Shown: in pieces, positions 20,979 through 37,090 of the stretch
Numbering within the stretch: position 1 is the stretch's first letter
Layout: each line of letters opens with the position of its first letter
Assembly: GCA_011033025.1 (NCBI GenBank)
Contig: WFMF01000222.1
Coordinates: forward strand, 62,001 to 126,000
DNA: 64,000 bases
DNA from: Beroe forskalii
Taxonomy: Eukaryota > Ctenophora > Nuda > Beroida > Beroidae
Reading direction: 5' to 3'
Position numbers and translations under genes: made by a program
Notes under the pieces: generated by a model
Database searches by the model: none
What the model was told of the DNA's origin: nothing
Seen by the model: only the letters and a program-made list of their open reading frames with translations

Positions 20979-21214
20979 AGTGCTGCGTTCCTTCTTTAGC
21001 AATAACCTGTAACAGTATTACCATCCGAGGAAGGGAGGACAGTAAAACTGTGCTTACACTGGCGCCCAGTGCACTCCCACCAGATTGTTCAGTAGGTTAT
21101 GACAGCAAAGACTATACAGCCATACAACTGTTTATATTTAGTTGTATAGTCCAGACCGTTCACCACAACAAACTTTGCAACTTGGGTTCCTCTCAAATTT
21201 GATTGTAATAAGTA

Positions 21215-22021
21215 GTGTTGTTAAGTTTAAGTAGTGTTGTTAAGTTGTCCAACATAGATACTTCTCCTAAGGTAGTCTACGTGTTCCCGGCCTGGGTAAC
21301 GTATTGCGTGAGGAGCTGGGTGCTGGGGCAGGGATGGTGTTGGGTCCAGGGTTTCTTAACCTACATCCTTGGAACGGCTAACTCCCTCTTCACTCTGAGC
21401 ATAACCCTCCATCGCCTGGTCCTGTTCTCCTCCCCCACCCGGACTCTGAGACCTCTTCCTGCAACCCTGCTCTGTTGGGTGATATGGACTATTGGAGTTG
21501 CTGTTCCTGCTACAATCATAGGATTATACGGCTCAGATGTGCACTTTTACTCCTCTGTTGGGAGTTGCCATGCTGATCCTCTGACTGAATCCACACAGAA
21601 AGTAGCACCCTATGTAGCCCTGATTGTGCTGTTTTTTGGTTTCCCTTTACTCGGAATCTCCCTTGCCAACCTGCTGATCTGTATTATAGCCTTCAGAAGA
21701 GCTAGCAAGAAGAGACATTGTATGAAGGGCATCACTCTCACTTTCTTACTCTCAGGGGCCTTCATTCTCAGCTGGGCACCCTTCATAGGTTATTGCCTGG
21801 AGGCTCTGTTAGGCCTGGTTCCACCGCGGGGACTCAAGGTTCTATCCGTTGCCTTCATGCCCATCAACACCTTTGTTAACCCAATCCTTTACTCTCTGAC
21901 TAACCAGAGGTTTAGGAAGTTCGTTCTGGGTGGGTTCAGGAGTGGGATTGGGGTTTTGAGAGGATGGGGTCCCAGAGAGCGAGGAGCAACAGTAGGGGCA
22001 CGAGAAATGAATAGTGTTTGA
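21215..22021 (+). pseudogene. Class A GPCR fragment lacking TM1 and most of TM2
   Basis: The reading from about 21250 starts near the end of TM2 and gives extracellular loop 1 (WVLGQGWCW, with the conserved disulfide Cys), TM3 and TM4, a loop-2 Cys (GSCHAD), then TM5 to TM7. The DRY position reads HRL, the CWxP position reads SWAPF, and NPILY fits NPxxY. A cytoplasmic tail of about 40 residues ends at a normal stop. The first codons of the open frame (21215-21240) lie in the retroelement border motif, and there is no ATG before TM3. So either upstream exons carry TM1-2 or the retroelement insertion removed them. It is the only clear plus-strand gene remnant here. The ligand is unknown. Confidence 0.7.
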
Positions 22022-22235
22022 ATCGGAGCAGAACCTGATACCTTTAAACCAGGAACCCTGGAAGCAGTTAATGCTTCGTTTATCTGCTCACGGAGTCACA
22101 TCAGGGGACGACTGCACTGGCAGAATTATTGCTCGTCACAGCTCAGTGAAGGGATGCCTGCATGTCCATACAATCTTCATTGTATCATTTGATCAGCAAT
22201 CTCCAAAAGGACATCGAGTGTTGTACCTTGCAACA

Positions 22236-22699
22236 TAAGGTTTTTCTTTCCTGGATGCGCTGGTGGCTGGCATCCTAGAACGACCTTTTTTCTGGATTTT
22301 GAAATTTTGTCTTTAATTTCGAAATCCGAGGAGTTTTTGGAAAAAAGGGGGTAGGGGGTGGTGAAACTTTGGGCCTGCAATGTCCAAGATTGGCCTGTGA
22401 TGTCTCAAATGGTGCTGTTTTGTCTCAAACGGTCTGTGTGGTCTCATTTGGGCCTTTTTATGTCTCAAATGGGCCTGTGATGTAGCAATTAATGGGCATA
22501 CATTGTCACAAATTGGCCAGTGCTGTCTCAAATGGGCTTGTTTTATCTCAAATGGGCCTGTGATGTCTCAAATGGGCCTGCTTTTGTGATCAAGTTTTTG
22601 CTAAAAAGTGGGCCTGTGGTCGAAAAAAAGTGGGCCTGAACGACGAAAAAACCCAGCATCCTAGGGTGGGCCTGTGGCTACCTGAAAATAAAAACCTTA
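22236..22699. mobile_element. hAT-like MITE with internal TCTCAAATGGGCCTG minisatellite
   Basis: The ends TAAGGTTTTT and AAAAACCTTA are inverted, and they are flanked by a perfect 8-bp duplication TTGCAACA (22228-22235 and 22700-22707), as expected for hAT transposons. The interior has a unique 5' half and an array of ~20-24-bp units (TCTCAAATGGGCCTGTGATG). A related copy is at 53079-53549. It encodes no protein. Confidence 0.85.
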
Positions 22700-22707
22700 T
22701 TGCAACA

Positions 22708-24059
22708 CTCTCTGCAGCAGCCACCCATTAGAATAAATCGATGAACATTTTAATATTTTAACATTTCAGAACATTCAACATTCAGAGCATTTGAATTATC
22801 GAGCCCTTGCTGGATAATATGTAACTGAGACTGGTTGTTTTTTATTGATTTGATTTTCTGATTTTGTTTGAAGTACCTGCCTCTCGACCTCGTCTCCAAA
22901 ATTTTACAAGAAAAATTCTCAACTGTGTATATTATGTTTCTTATTTGTCACGGCTTCCAAAGTGAGGAGGTATCAATTTAATATACCAACATGAAACACA
23001 CCCTCACTTGCTAATTCCATAACTTGAATATATAACACAACATTTGAACACCTTAGTCAAGGTACAAAATATTACACCAAATATGGTATGGACCACATTA
23101 CGTGCCTCCCATAAAAGGCATTCAGTGGTTGATTTCCTTTCTTATTCGATATACTCGTAATCTGTCAGGATAGGCTCCTGGCTCACCGCTTAAAAGTAAC
23201 CGTACTTTAGTGACCTTGTATTTACATACCTCGGGGGACCATGCCACTCTGAAAGCTGCACACGAAACGCCCGGGCCGTGTGAGTTCATTATACTTCTCT
23301 CAAAGTGAGAATGTATTGTTGTGATGCTTGACGAATTGACGTAGTTTCTATCAGTCTTACATCGATATAAACTATAAAGGCACTTATATTTGAATCCCAA
23401 ATCTACAACACTACATTACACTCTTTATATTGAGCCCACATTATTAAACTACTACAGTACACAGAGTACTTACTGCTTTAAAGATCAAACTGCTTTACTG
23501 TTCAATTTAACAATGTACCACGTTCATTTAACACATTTAATAGACCTAACTACACGGTCAGTTATAGACCCTTTGTGCTAAGAGTTTTTGAATATGCACT
23601 GCTAATGGTCAGTGCTCATAACGAAATTAACAGCTGCATTATTACCAGCCCCTTGTACAAGAGAATATCACACATGTATAGGAAGTCGCAGTCACGTATA
23701 CATTAAAATTTATGCACTTGGTCGATATTATCGTGAGTTAGTTTAAGCTTTTAAGGTTATACGAAGGAAATGATTTTTCAATCCTATAAGTGTGATTGGC
23801 AACTGCAACGGTCAACCATTCCATAATTATAAGGCTTATTTTTGTAGAGAAATCATAATATCCAGGCAACTGAATGGCTTCGGCAGTGTCAACATTGTAC
23901 TATCTTTCGCTGAGATCCACGATAAAAGTATCACATAAACTGCGCGAGGGCGTTTGTGCAGCGAATCAAAGTATCAACTTAGCTCCACCCCAGCACCCCT
24001 CCCCCACTATAAACCCACCCAACCTTGTGACCCTATTGAAAAGCAGCAGCGAGTGTTAC
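22708..24059. other. 3' side of UBE2K; no exon recognised
   Basis: I searched this stretch on the minus strand for the expected UBE2K C-terminal exon with the UBA domain and found none. An ORF at 23122-23400 has no family resemblance. Confidence 0.5.
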
Positions 24060-29962
<5,903 letters not shown>

Positions 29963-31284
29963 GTCTCTACCTCCAAACTATTGGTATCGTTACCAATACA
30001 AGAGATATGGTAACTTACTTCCTTTCTACTCAACTAGCTCACGTACCCAAGAACACCTTATCTCATATAGAGCTGTAGTCTTCCTAGAAAAAATGATAAA
30101 TGGCATTTGAATGCATCATTTAACGAACTAGGCCAAGTATTCATTAACTCGAGCACTAAATTATATACTAACTTAAACAAAAGCACCTATACTTCTTACT
30201 TTTATCTACACTGCATTGTTTGATGAGCTTAATTATTAATATTACAGTTCATGAGGCATTAATTGAGATTGAGGATAGCCGATGATTTAGAACATACAGC
30301 AAAATAGATTTGAGAAGCAGTAGTTCAGTAGGTACACAGTACACATGAATTAAACAAGAATATATAAGAAATAGGAATATGCTTTATCAACACTATTTAA
30401 TAATTTCATACAATTTTTATATTATTTTCAAAGTCACTTTCAGTAAGACAGTGGTAGTACCACCGGTAAATACAGTTATAATCAGATACAGTGATTCCGG
30501 ATAGGCTCTATCCTCACCCACAATCAGAAGAGGGAGCACTGTTTTCATCACAATAACTGTGAGTAATATACGTTCAGTTCATTCATATAACCAAGGATGG
30601 GATATTTCCTTGTGGTTGAAATGATTGGTTCTTAAAATGTCACTAAGCAGGAAATTACGATAATACATATGAAGAAAGTTAGCCTATTTACGAATCTAAA
30701 AATATTCTAATATAGTAAGCATCATAAGACGAATTTTGAAGGACTGTTAATCTGTAATGACGCATGCAACGAAACAATGGTGAATTTTTCACGAATATTC
30801 AGATTTCGATCAAGGTTTATGAGATGTGCATAAGTTTTTAATCGAAGAATGCTGATTAATAAATATTATACCCATCCATACCCATCAAAAATAATGATCG
30901 ACTTCTGTTTTATTTAAATTCAACAATTTGTTAACAAAATATATCATCAATCAGTGTGATGTTTTTTCCTTAAGCATTAATATAAATTTTTTTCAGAATA
31001 CTCCATAATACACATAACTTCGAGTTAATCCAAATAATAAAACATCGGTAATCTGGTTGAGAATAGATTAGGAATCTCTTATTACAATTCTGAATTACAT
31101 AATTTAAAATTTTGAAGTTTTATGTGTAAAATTGACATTGTGTGTCAAAACTGCAAAAGATACTAAATAAAACTTATGAAATCAGCAATATATATCAAAA
31201 AATAACTTAACAATTAATTCTACTTGAGTCGAAATACATAGTTTTACTTATTGATATGTATGAATATATATGAGAAGGCAATTT
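29963..31284. other. Intergenic between UBE2K start and furin-like stop
   Basis: AT-rich with no gene seen. It should contain the UBE2K promoter and the furin-like 3' UTR; a possible AATAAA on the minus strand is near 30908. Confidence 0.5.
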
Positions 31285-34200
31285 CTAGCTTTTAACTATG
31301 GAAACAATTTCTTCTGAATCATCATCGTAGCCATGGTATGCCTTATTAATCTGACCAAAGTCATGTTCCGTATTATCCTGAGTAGTAAGCAAGGTGTAAC
31401 TGCCACCACTGTTCTTCCTTTTTGACTTCCGCCACAAAATATAGATAATCCCTACAATAAAAACTCCGATAAGGGCCCCAAATAATATTCCAGTTATCAT
31501 TCTGATCTTGCCATGGTTCAGCGTAGTATAGTGTTCATAGAAATTGTTTACAGTTTCAACGCAGTAGTTGGAGTCACTGCCAGAGCAGTAGCAGCAATGT
31601 TCCTTTACATCCTCACTGCAGCACTGCCAGCATTCATTGAACTTCATGTTTTTAACTAACGGAGCCTTGCAGGCTAGACAACTTTTCAGTCCTTCATCAG
31701 TGCAATTCTGACAAGTTACATGACAAGGCTTACAAATGTTCATTTCTTGGTCGTTATAAAATCCCTGACTACATGAGTCCACACATCTATCTGTGGCTAA
31801 AGTAAAACCATCGATACATTGGCTACATTGATATTCATTTGCCCCACTGCACTCTGTACAGGTAGAATGACACCTTTCACAAGTTTCTTCATGCCTGAAA
31901 AATCCTGAGCTGCACTCTCTCACACATTTCTGTTGTTGCAGAAGAAAACCAGGAGGACACGACAGACAAGCACCCAATCCAGAACCAGAACAAGTCCTGC
32001 AGGAGTTATCACATGGTAAACAAGTATTATCTTTTCTATAAAATGATTCTGAACACTGGGTAAGACACGAATTGCCTTGTAAAACAAGTCCAGATGAGCA
32101 TTCAGAACAAGATTCAGGGGTGACATCATTGCAGTGAGCACATGTTTCATGACATAGCGAACAAGCCAATAAGCCATTTGTGGCAGTAACATATGTCCCT
32201 TTAGGGCAATTATCAACACACTGAGCTCGTTGCAAGATATTCCTATTTGGAAGAAGATATTTGCCTTCAACACATGATAAACAATAATTGTTGTATGGTT
32301 GTGAACACAGCTGGCATCCTGCTGAGCACTCATCACAAAACACTTGTCCTTGAAGGTGATATTGGGCCACTAGGCTTTTTGTCGTTGCATCTTTACAAGC
32401 TGTACACTCATTTTTGGAGGGCCCAAAACATGCCTCACAGTTATGATAACATGCATGACAAGAGCCATCAGAATAAAACTGTCCATCTGGACAAGGGTTT
32501 TCACAGATGCCATTAACCAGGGTATAATTTGTCTTGCAAGCTAAACAATCACCATTTGAATTGCAGTTAGAACAGTGTCCGCCTACATCACATAGTTTGC
32601 ATGACTTGTTCTGGCTAAACATACCACTTGGACACTCTAAAAAACATTTTCCATCATACAAAACGAAATCTTCAGAACAAAGGCTGCAAACATTGTCAGA
32701 ACTGCAGGACAGACAGTGCTTCACATGTTTACATTCAGGAACACACTTTCCTCCAACAAGGGCAAAACCATCTCCACAGCTACTGCACTGATAGTCTTTA
32801 GCGCCAAAACAAGTCAAACATGTTTCATGACATGTTTCACAAAGACCATTCAATTCATTCCCTATATAACCTGCAGCACACCGTTGCTGGCATTGGCCAT
32901 TTAGGAGGAAAAATCCATTTGAGCACGTAGTACAGTTCGAATCTGAGTCACCAACACAACTACCACAACTCCAGTGGCATCTCCCACATTCATTACCTCT
33001 GTTGACATGTGATGTTGTCTTCTTGAAGACTGTGCTATTCACTTGGATTGCATAGTAAGAAGTGGGACATGATGAAACGCATTCAGACTCTTTAAGGTAT
33101 AGATCATCAGCACAAGAAACACATTCATTAATTGAATCACCAAAACATGATGAACATCCAGTATGACATGGTTTGCATGTTCCAGATTCATCATGACCAT
33201 AATAATTTACTGGACAGGATTGATAACACCTGTTAGAGAGGAAGAATAAAGAAGGGTTGCAAGTAAGGCATTTGTCGTATCCAATGTCGGTGCATGTTAA
33301 GCAATCAGAGTGGCAGGGCTCACATTTTCCTTTAATCTCAACTGTGCTTGAAGGACAGCTATCTACACAGGTATGCTTGCTTTGTAGTAACAACTTTCCT
33401 GAGACACAGGAGGTGCAGTTATATGTGGTTGGTCCATCACATGCATCACAAAGTAGATCACATTCTTTGCACTGTCCTGAACTGTCAACAAACTCACCAG
33501 CTTCACAATGTGATAAACAAACATTTCCTTTTCTATCAAGGCTTTCTCCAGGTGCGCAAATATCCACACACAGTTGAGTAGACTGCTGTAGGTAGTGTGC
33601 ACATGCAGTACAATTTCCAGGTCCAGGCCCATAACAGCCTAAGCTAGGATCACAATGTCTATCACATTCATTAGTTTGAGTATTCCCAGAATTAGGAATA
33701 GGCATCTGAGATTCACGAAGTTGAGGCAAAGATTGTGTGCCATAAAAAACAAGCTGCCAGGAAATCAATCTTACATTTTGTCCTCCATTATTAGTTACTT
33801 TCAAACTCCATGTACCTTTAGGATTTTCACCCCAATTGTGTACATTGAGGAAAGGCCATTTGTTGAAACCTCTTGTACTCTTATCATACTTGCGAAAGGT
33901 CAAAAGTTTTGAAACAGTTCCACTAGGGGATGTGATTTGCATACCAATGTCACCTCGTCTGTCAGCATGGATAGTTATGACACATTGAACATGCTCAAGA
34001 AACATTACCCTACCATTACAACCATCAAAGTTGATCTTGAAATCTTCACTGTCAAGCTTTCCAATATCTTTTTCTTTAGACTGAACTTCACTTAGACACA
34101 CTTCTTGATCTGGAACATTGTTCCACAATGAAGCAAGTTCAACAAGACCACCGGCATCAATTACACCAAAACCAAACTTGTGTGATACATTGAATCCAGC

Positions 34201-35412
34201 CCCATTAGTACTCCATTCAGGCTGCTGCAAGTTTCTAGGCTTAGAAGTTTTCACAACAAGATGCTGTAGATCCCTCCAGGTTAGCAAAGGGTTTCTCTGA
34301 AGGACAAGAGCAAAAATACCTGCTGCTAGAGGGGCAGCTGCACTTGTACCAGTATGCTTCTCAGTACATTTTGAATGTAGGTCTGTTGATAGAATCTGCT
34401 TTTCATCTTTATTGCCACTTGAATATGTGACAGCTAATGTAGAAGAACACTCTTCAGCATACCATGGTTTCATTCCTTTTTCTGATGTTGATCCTATAGA
34501 TAAGGTCCAAATTGAATTTGTATATCCATCACAGTTACAATTGTCTTGAGAAAAGCCACCATTGCCACTGGCCCAAACAAATATGCTTCCTCTCCCATCT
34601 CGTCCATTTTTTATACCACTTGTGAATGCTGTGACAGTGAGATTACCAGGTCCATCAACAGTTTTACCATCATCATCAGGTCCCCAACTTGCACTATAAA
34701 TATCAATAAAATCTTGGTTATACCCAATAGCCATAGCTTCAATTGCATCAGTGACATCACCATCTAACATTCTTATTCCTCCTATTCTAGAGTGGTATGC
34801 AGCACCAACACCACACACTTGATTATCAGCAACTGATGAGACTTCTCCAGCACATCTTGTTCCATGTTTATTTTCATTGGAAATGTCATACCTTGGCATA
34901 GGGTCATCATCATGATCATTGAGATCATAACTAGCTCTAGACTCATAATTTAACATGAGATCAGGGTGAGTTCTTTCAATACCATCATCAAGAATTGTGA
35001 CAACTATACCCTGTCCTGTAACACCCTGTTTCCAGGCTCCTGTTACATTATTATAGTTTTCATATAAATACCATTGCTTAGGAAAATACACATCATTAAA
35101 AGAAAATTCTGGAGTTGATCGTTTCACTCTCCTAAGAACTCTCATCTGAGTTGCTTTTCTCACATGCTCATGACTCACCATATGATTAGTCACATGATGA
35201 GAATGATTATCTGAATAAGTTGGATGACTTTCATGCTTGAAAAGATGATTATTTTCTTCACTGTTAATTGTTCCAAGATATTTTATGCCAAGTTCATCTG
35301 CAATTTTTTCTGGGACCACATCTGGATGTATTTCTATACTCCAAGTATTGTGATAAGAACTTCTTACGATGATAAGTGAAGATATACAAACAAGGATACT
35401 GAAGTTATACAT
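31285..35412 (-). CDS. Furin/PCSK5-like proprotein convertase with long Cys-rich repeat region, intronless
   Basis: The 1375-residue ORF starts at ATG 35410-35412. It has a signal peptide (about 1-19), a prodomain ending RVLRRVKR (91-98, self-cleavage site), then a subtilisin/kexin catalytic domain. The triad is Asp142 (ILDDGIE), His183 (NKHGTRCAGE) and Ser357 (HTGTSAAAPLAAG), with oxyanion Asn284 (WASGNGG). A P domain follows (about 440-580), then about fourteen furin-like cysteine-rich repeats (about 595-1290), a membrane helix (about 1305-1327) and a 48-residue cytosolic tail with YHGY and acidic DDDSEE, typical of TGN/endosome sorting. The architecture matches the membrane PC5/6 type. Such enzymes cut proproteins after paired basic residues in the secretory path. 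The lack of introns in a 4.1-kb ORF is unusual next to spliced neighbours. All motifs are intact, so it looks functional. Confidence 0.95.
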   Translation of the reverse strand: MYNFSILVCISSLIIVRSSYHNTWSIEIHPDVVPEKIADELGIKYLGTINSEENNHLFKHESHPTYSDNHSHHVTNHMVSHEHVRKATQMRVLRRVKRSTPEFSFNDVYFPKQWYLYENYNNVTGAWKQGVTGQGIVVTILDDGIERTHPDLMLNYESRASYDLNDHDDDPMPRYDISNENKHGTRCAGEVSSVADNQVCGVGAAYHSRIGGIRMLDGDVTDAIEAMAIGYNQDFIDIYSASWGPDDDGKTVDGPGNLTVTAFTSGIKNGRDGRGSIFVWASGNGGFSQDNCNCDGYTNSIWTLSIGSTSEKGMKPWYAEECSSTLAVTYSSGNKDEKQILSTDLHSKCTEKHTGTSAAAPLAAGIFALVLQRNPLLTWRDLQHLVVKTSKPRNLQQPEWSTNGAGFNVSHKFGFGVIDAGGLVELASLWNNVPDQEVCLSEVQSKEKDIGKLDSEDFKINFDGCNGRVMFLEHVQCVITIHADRRGDIGMQITSPSGTVSKLLTFRKYDKSTRGFNKWPFLNVHNWGENPKGTWSLKVTNNGGQNVRLISWQLVFYGTQSLPQLRESQMPIPNSGNTQTNECDRHCDPSLGCYGPGPGNCTACAHYLQQSTQLCVDICAPGESLDRKGNVCLSHCEAGEFVDSSGQCKECDLLCDACDGPTTYNCTSCVSGKLLLQSKHTCVDSCPSSTVEIKGKCEPCHSDCLTCTDIGYDKCLTCNPSLFFLSNRCYQSCPVNYYGHDESGTCKPCHTGCSSCFGDSINECVSCADDLYLKESECVSSCPTSYYAIQVNSTVFKKTTSHVNRGNECGRCHWSCGSCVGDSDSNCTTCSNGFFLLNGQCQQRCAAGYIGNELNGLCETCHETCLTCFGAKDYQCSSCGDGFALVGGKCVPECKHVKHCLSCSSDNVCSLCSEDFVLYDGKCFLECPSGMFSQNKSCKLCDVGGHCSNCNSNGDCLACKTNYTLVNGICENPCPDGQFYSDGSCHACYHNCEACFGPSKNECTACKDATTKSLVAQYHLQGQVFCDECSAGCQLCSQPYNNYCLSCVEGKYLLPNRNILQRAQCVDNCPKGTYVTATNGLLACSLCHETCAHCNDVTPESCSECSSGLVLQGNSCLTQCSESFYRKDNTCLPCDNSCRTCSGSGLGACLSCPPGFLLQQQKCVRECSSGFFRHEETCERCHSTCTECSGANEYQCSQCIDGFTLATDRCVDSCSQGFYNDQEMNICKPCHVTCQNCTDEGLKSCLACKAPLVKNMKFNECWQCCSEDVKEHCCYCSGSDSNYCVETVNNFYEHYTTLNHGKIRMITGILFGALIGVFIVGIIYILWRKSKRKNSGGSYTLLTTQDNTEHDFGQINKAYHGYDDDSEEIVSIVKS

Positions 35413-37090
35413 ATTTTGAGCAGGTTATCTTTTGCACTTTCCAGGTTATTCATTTCATGACATCCACTCAAATTTGACAAAATATGTTTAGTGTACCTAC
35501 TTGTCAAGCAAGACTTGGCCCAGTCCAACTAGGTTTAACTATCTATTAGTATAAGCTGAGGCAGATACCTGCCCTGGCATAAAATTAGGATTATGAGAAT
35601 TTATCATATTGATTTTCTGCCATTGTTCACATGACAAGGGGCAAAATGTACCAGATTGCAATTAAAAGGAATCAATACTGAAGTTAATGGTACTATGGAC
35701 TGACTCTCAAGTAGTTCAGATGAGAGTTCACAAGAGCTCCATCTAATCAGATGCTTACATTAAAAACATTACAAAAACCTTACATTAAAATGAAAAAAGA
35801 GTGGAACAACAGCACACAGTATGCAAAAGAGGGCTCTGGTTAGCGTCAGCCCCTAGCTTCAGTTGGACAAAGTTTGAAAAAAGCTTCTCATTAAGATAAA
35901 ATTAAGTAAAAATAATTTTTCATCACAAAATAACTCAGCTCAGGAATATGATTATTGGATGCTCCCCGTTTGCATAACCAGGGTCCTGATTAAGGCAAAT
36001 TTGATGCATTTCAAAGAAAAAGCATTTCAAGTCAGCAGCTAATGGAAAGACACTTGCATGAAAATATAAAGAGAATTGATCATTGAGGTAGCTGTTAGTC
36101 GGCCGGAAAAAATGGATGATCAATTCTTTCTCATTTTTATTTTAAATTTCAGGGATAGAGGACACATACATTTTTAACCAAGTGTTTTTTGCCGTTGACT
36201 TTTATACACCATTCACTAACTTTTCTAAATTTTCGTTCTTAATCTTTGTTTTAAATTTATAAACAGGGGCGTCGCGCCGCGCACTTTGTGCGCGTAACCA
36301 GTGTCCTGGTTAGGGCAAGACAAGCTAATTTAAGGCTCATGCCAATTGCTAAACCAAAAACATAAGCATAGCACGTATTTGCCCTAATTGTTTGCGCTCT
36401 CGCAAAAAAGCAAACTTTTGATGGATTTCTCCCATCCCTAGCGCGCAACACTCGAAAATTTGGAGGGTCGTGTTTTCCCCGCGGAAAATCTTGTGTGCGC
36501 GGCGGAGGGTAGGGTAACATCCTACAGCTACAATGCAAACTTACGCCGCGCAATACCAAATTTGGTATTGCGCGGCGTAAGTTTGGGCGGCAGTGCGGCA
36601 CATTACTTCATGTTACAGAGCCTTATTATTTTGCATTTTTATTAGTTAACTACAGTGTACAGTTCGAATTGCTCCTGTTAGCGCTAAGATGGCAAATAAT
36701 TCAGGATTTAAAATTCAAATTATAGTTATGGATTTGCAAAATTTTAAACACCTTTTTGAACAATTAAGATAAAGAAATTTAATGAATATAAATCATGAAA
36801 CATATTATAATTATGAAACACATTTTAATCATGAAACATTAATTTCTAATAGTTATACTTCGGCGGACGCGCGCGCTTCGCGCGCGCGCCCGCCGAAGGC
36901 GTAGGGGTCAGACAACGTCTGACAAATAATACCATGCTAAAATTATTTTATCTTGGGGCTAGTTACCTATAAAATTCATCATATACCGCAAGCAATTGGA
37001 GAATCGTCCTGTATTCCAATATTATTATTAGCATAAGCAATACCTAGTAGATTTAAATAATGAAAACACTCAACTGTCCAAGTCTTAAGT
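35413..37090. other. Intergenic with CpG-rich modules
   Basis: No gene is seen. It holds copies of the AACCAGG-CCTGGTT motif near 35980 and 36295, a GC-rich module at 36455-36600, a GCGCGC hairpin at 36861-36897 and CAGACAACGTCTG at 36908. Confidence 0.55.
36536..36585. repeat. 50-bp perfect palindrome
   Basis: The sequence is its own reverse complement without a spacer, centred between 36560 and 36561 (CAATACCAAATTTGGTATTG at the centre, CGCCGCG in the arms). It sits in a CpG-rich module carrying GAGGGTAGGGTAACATCCTA, which recurs at 44080 and, inverted, at 55767. Confidence 0.9.

Larger units (their letters stand above)
14760..21230 (-). mobile_element. LINE-like retroelement, copy B, split and 3'-truncated
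   Basis: Read on the minus strand from 21230, the order is: 5' leader, ORF1 (zinc finger, AlkB-like, SGNH first half) to about 19530, minisatellite insert (about 16040-19530), SGNH second half (15433-16030), ORF2 start (zinc finger, endonuclease) to about 14770. The two ORF1 halves abut at the same point of the SGNH fold, so I read one element split by an insertion. The reverse transcriptase is missing. The endonuclease plus zinc-finger architecture resembles CR1/L2-like elements of aquatic invertebrates. Confidence 0.75.

Noticed and set aside
23122..23400. 92-residue minus-strand ORF as the UBE2K C-terminus
   Set aside because: No UBA-like sequence (MGF/LLL motifs absent) and no consistent splice phase.
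31920..34767. Plus- and minus-strand ORFs of 60-138 residues inside the furin-like gene
   Set aside because: Alternative-frame shadows of the long, motif-rich 1375-residue ORF.
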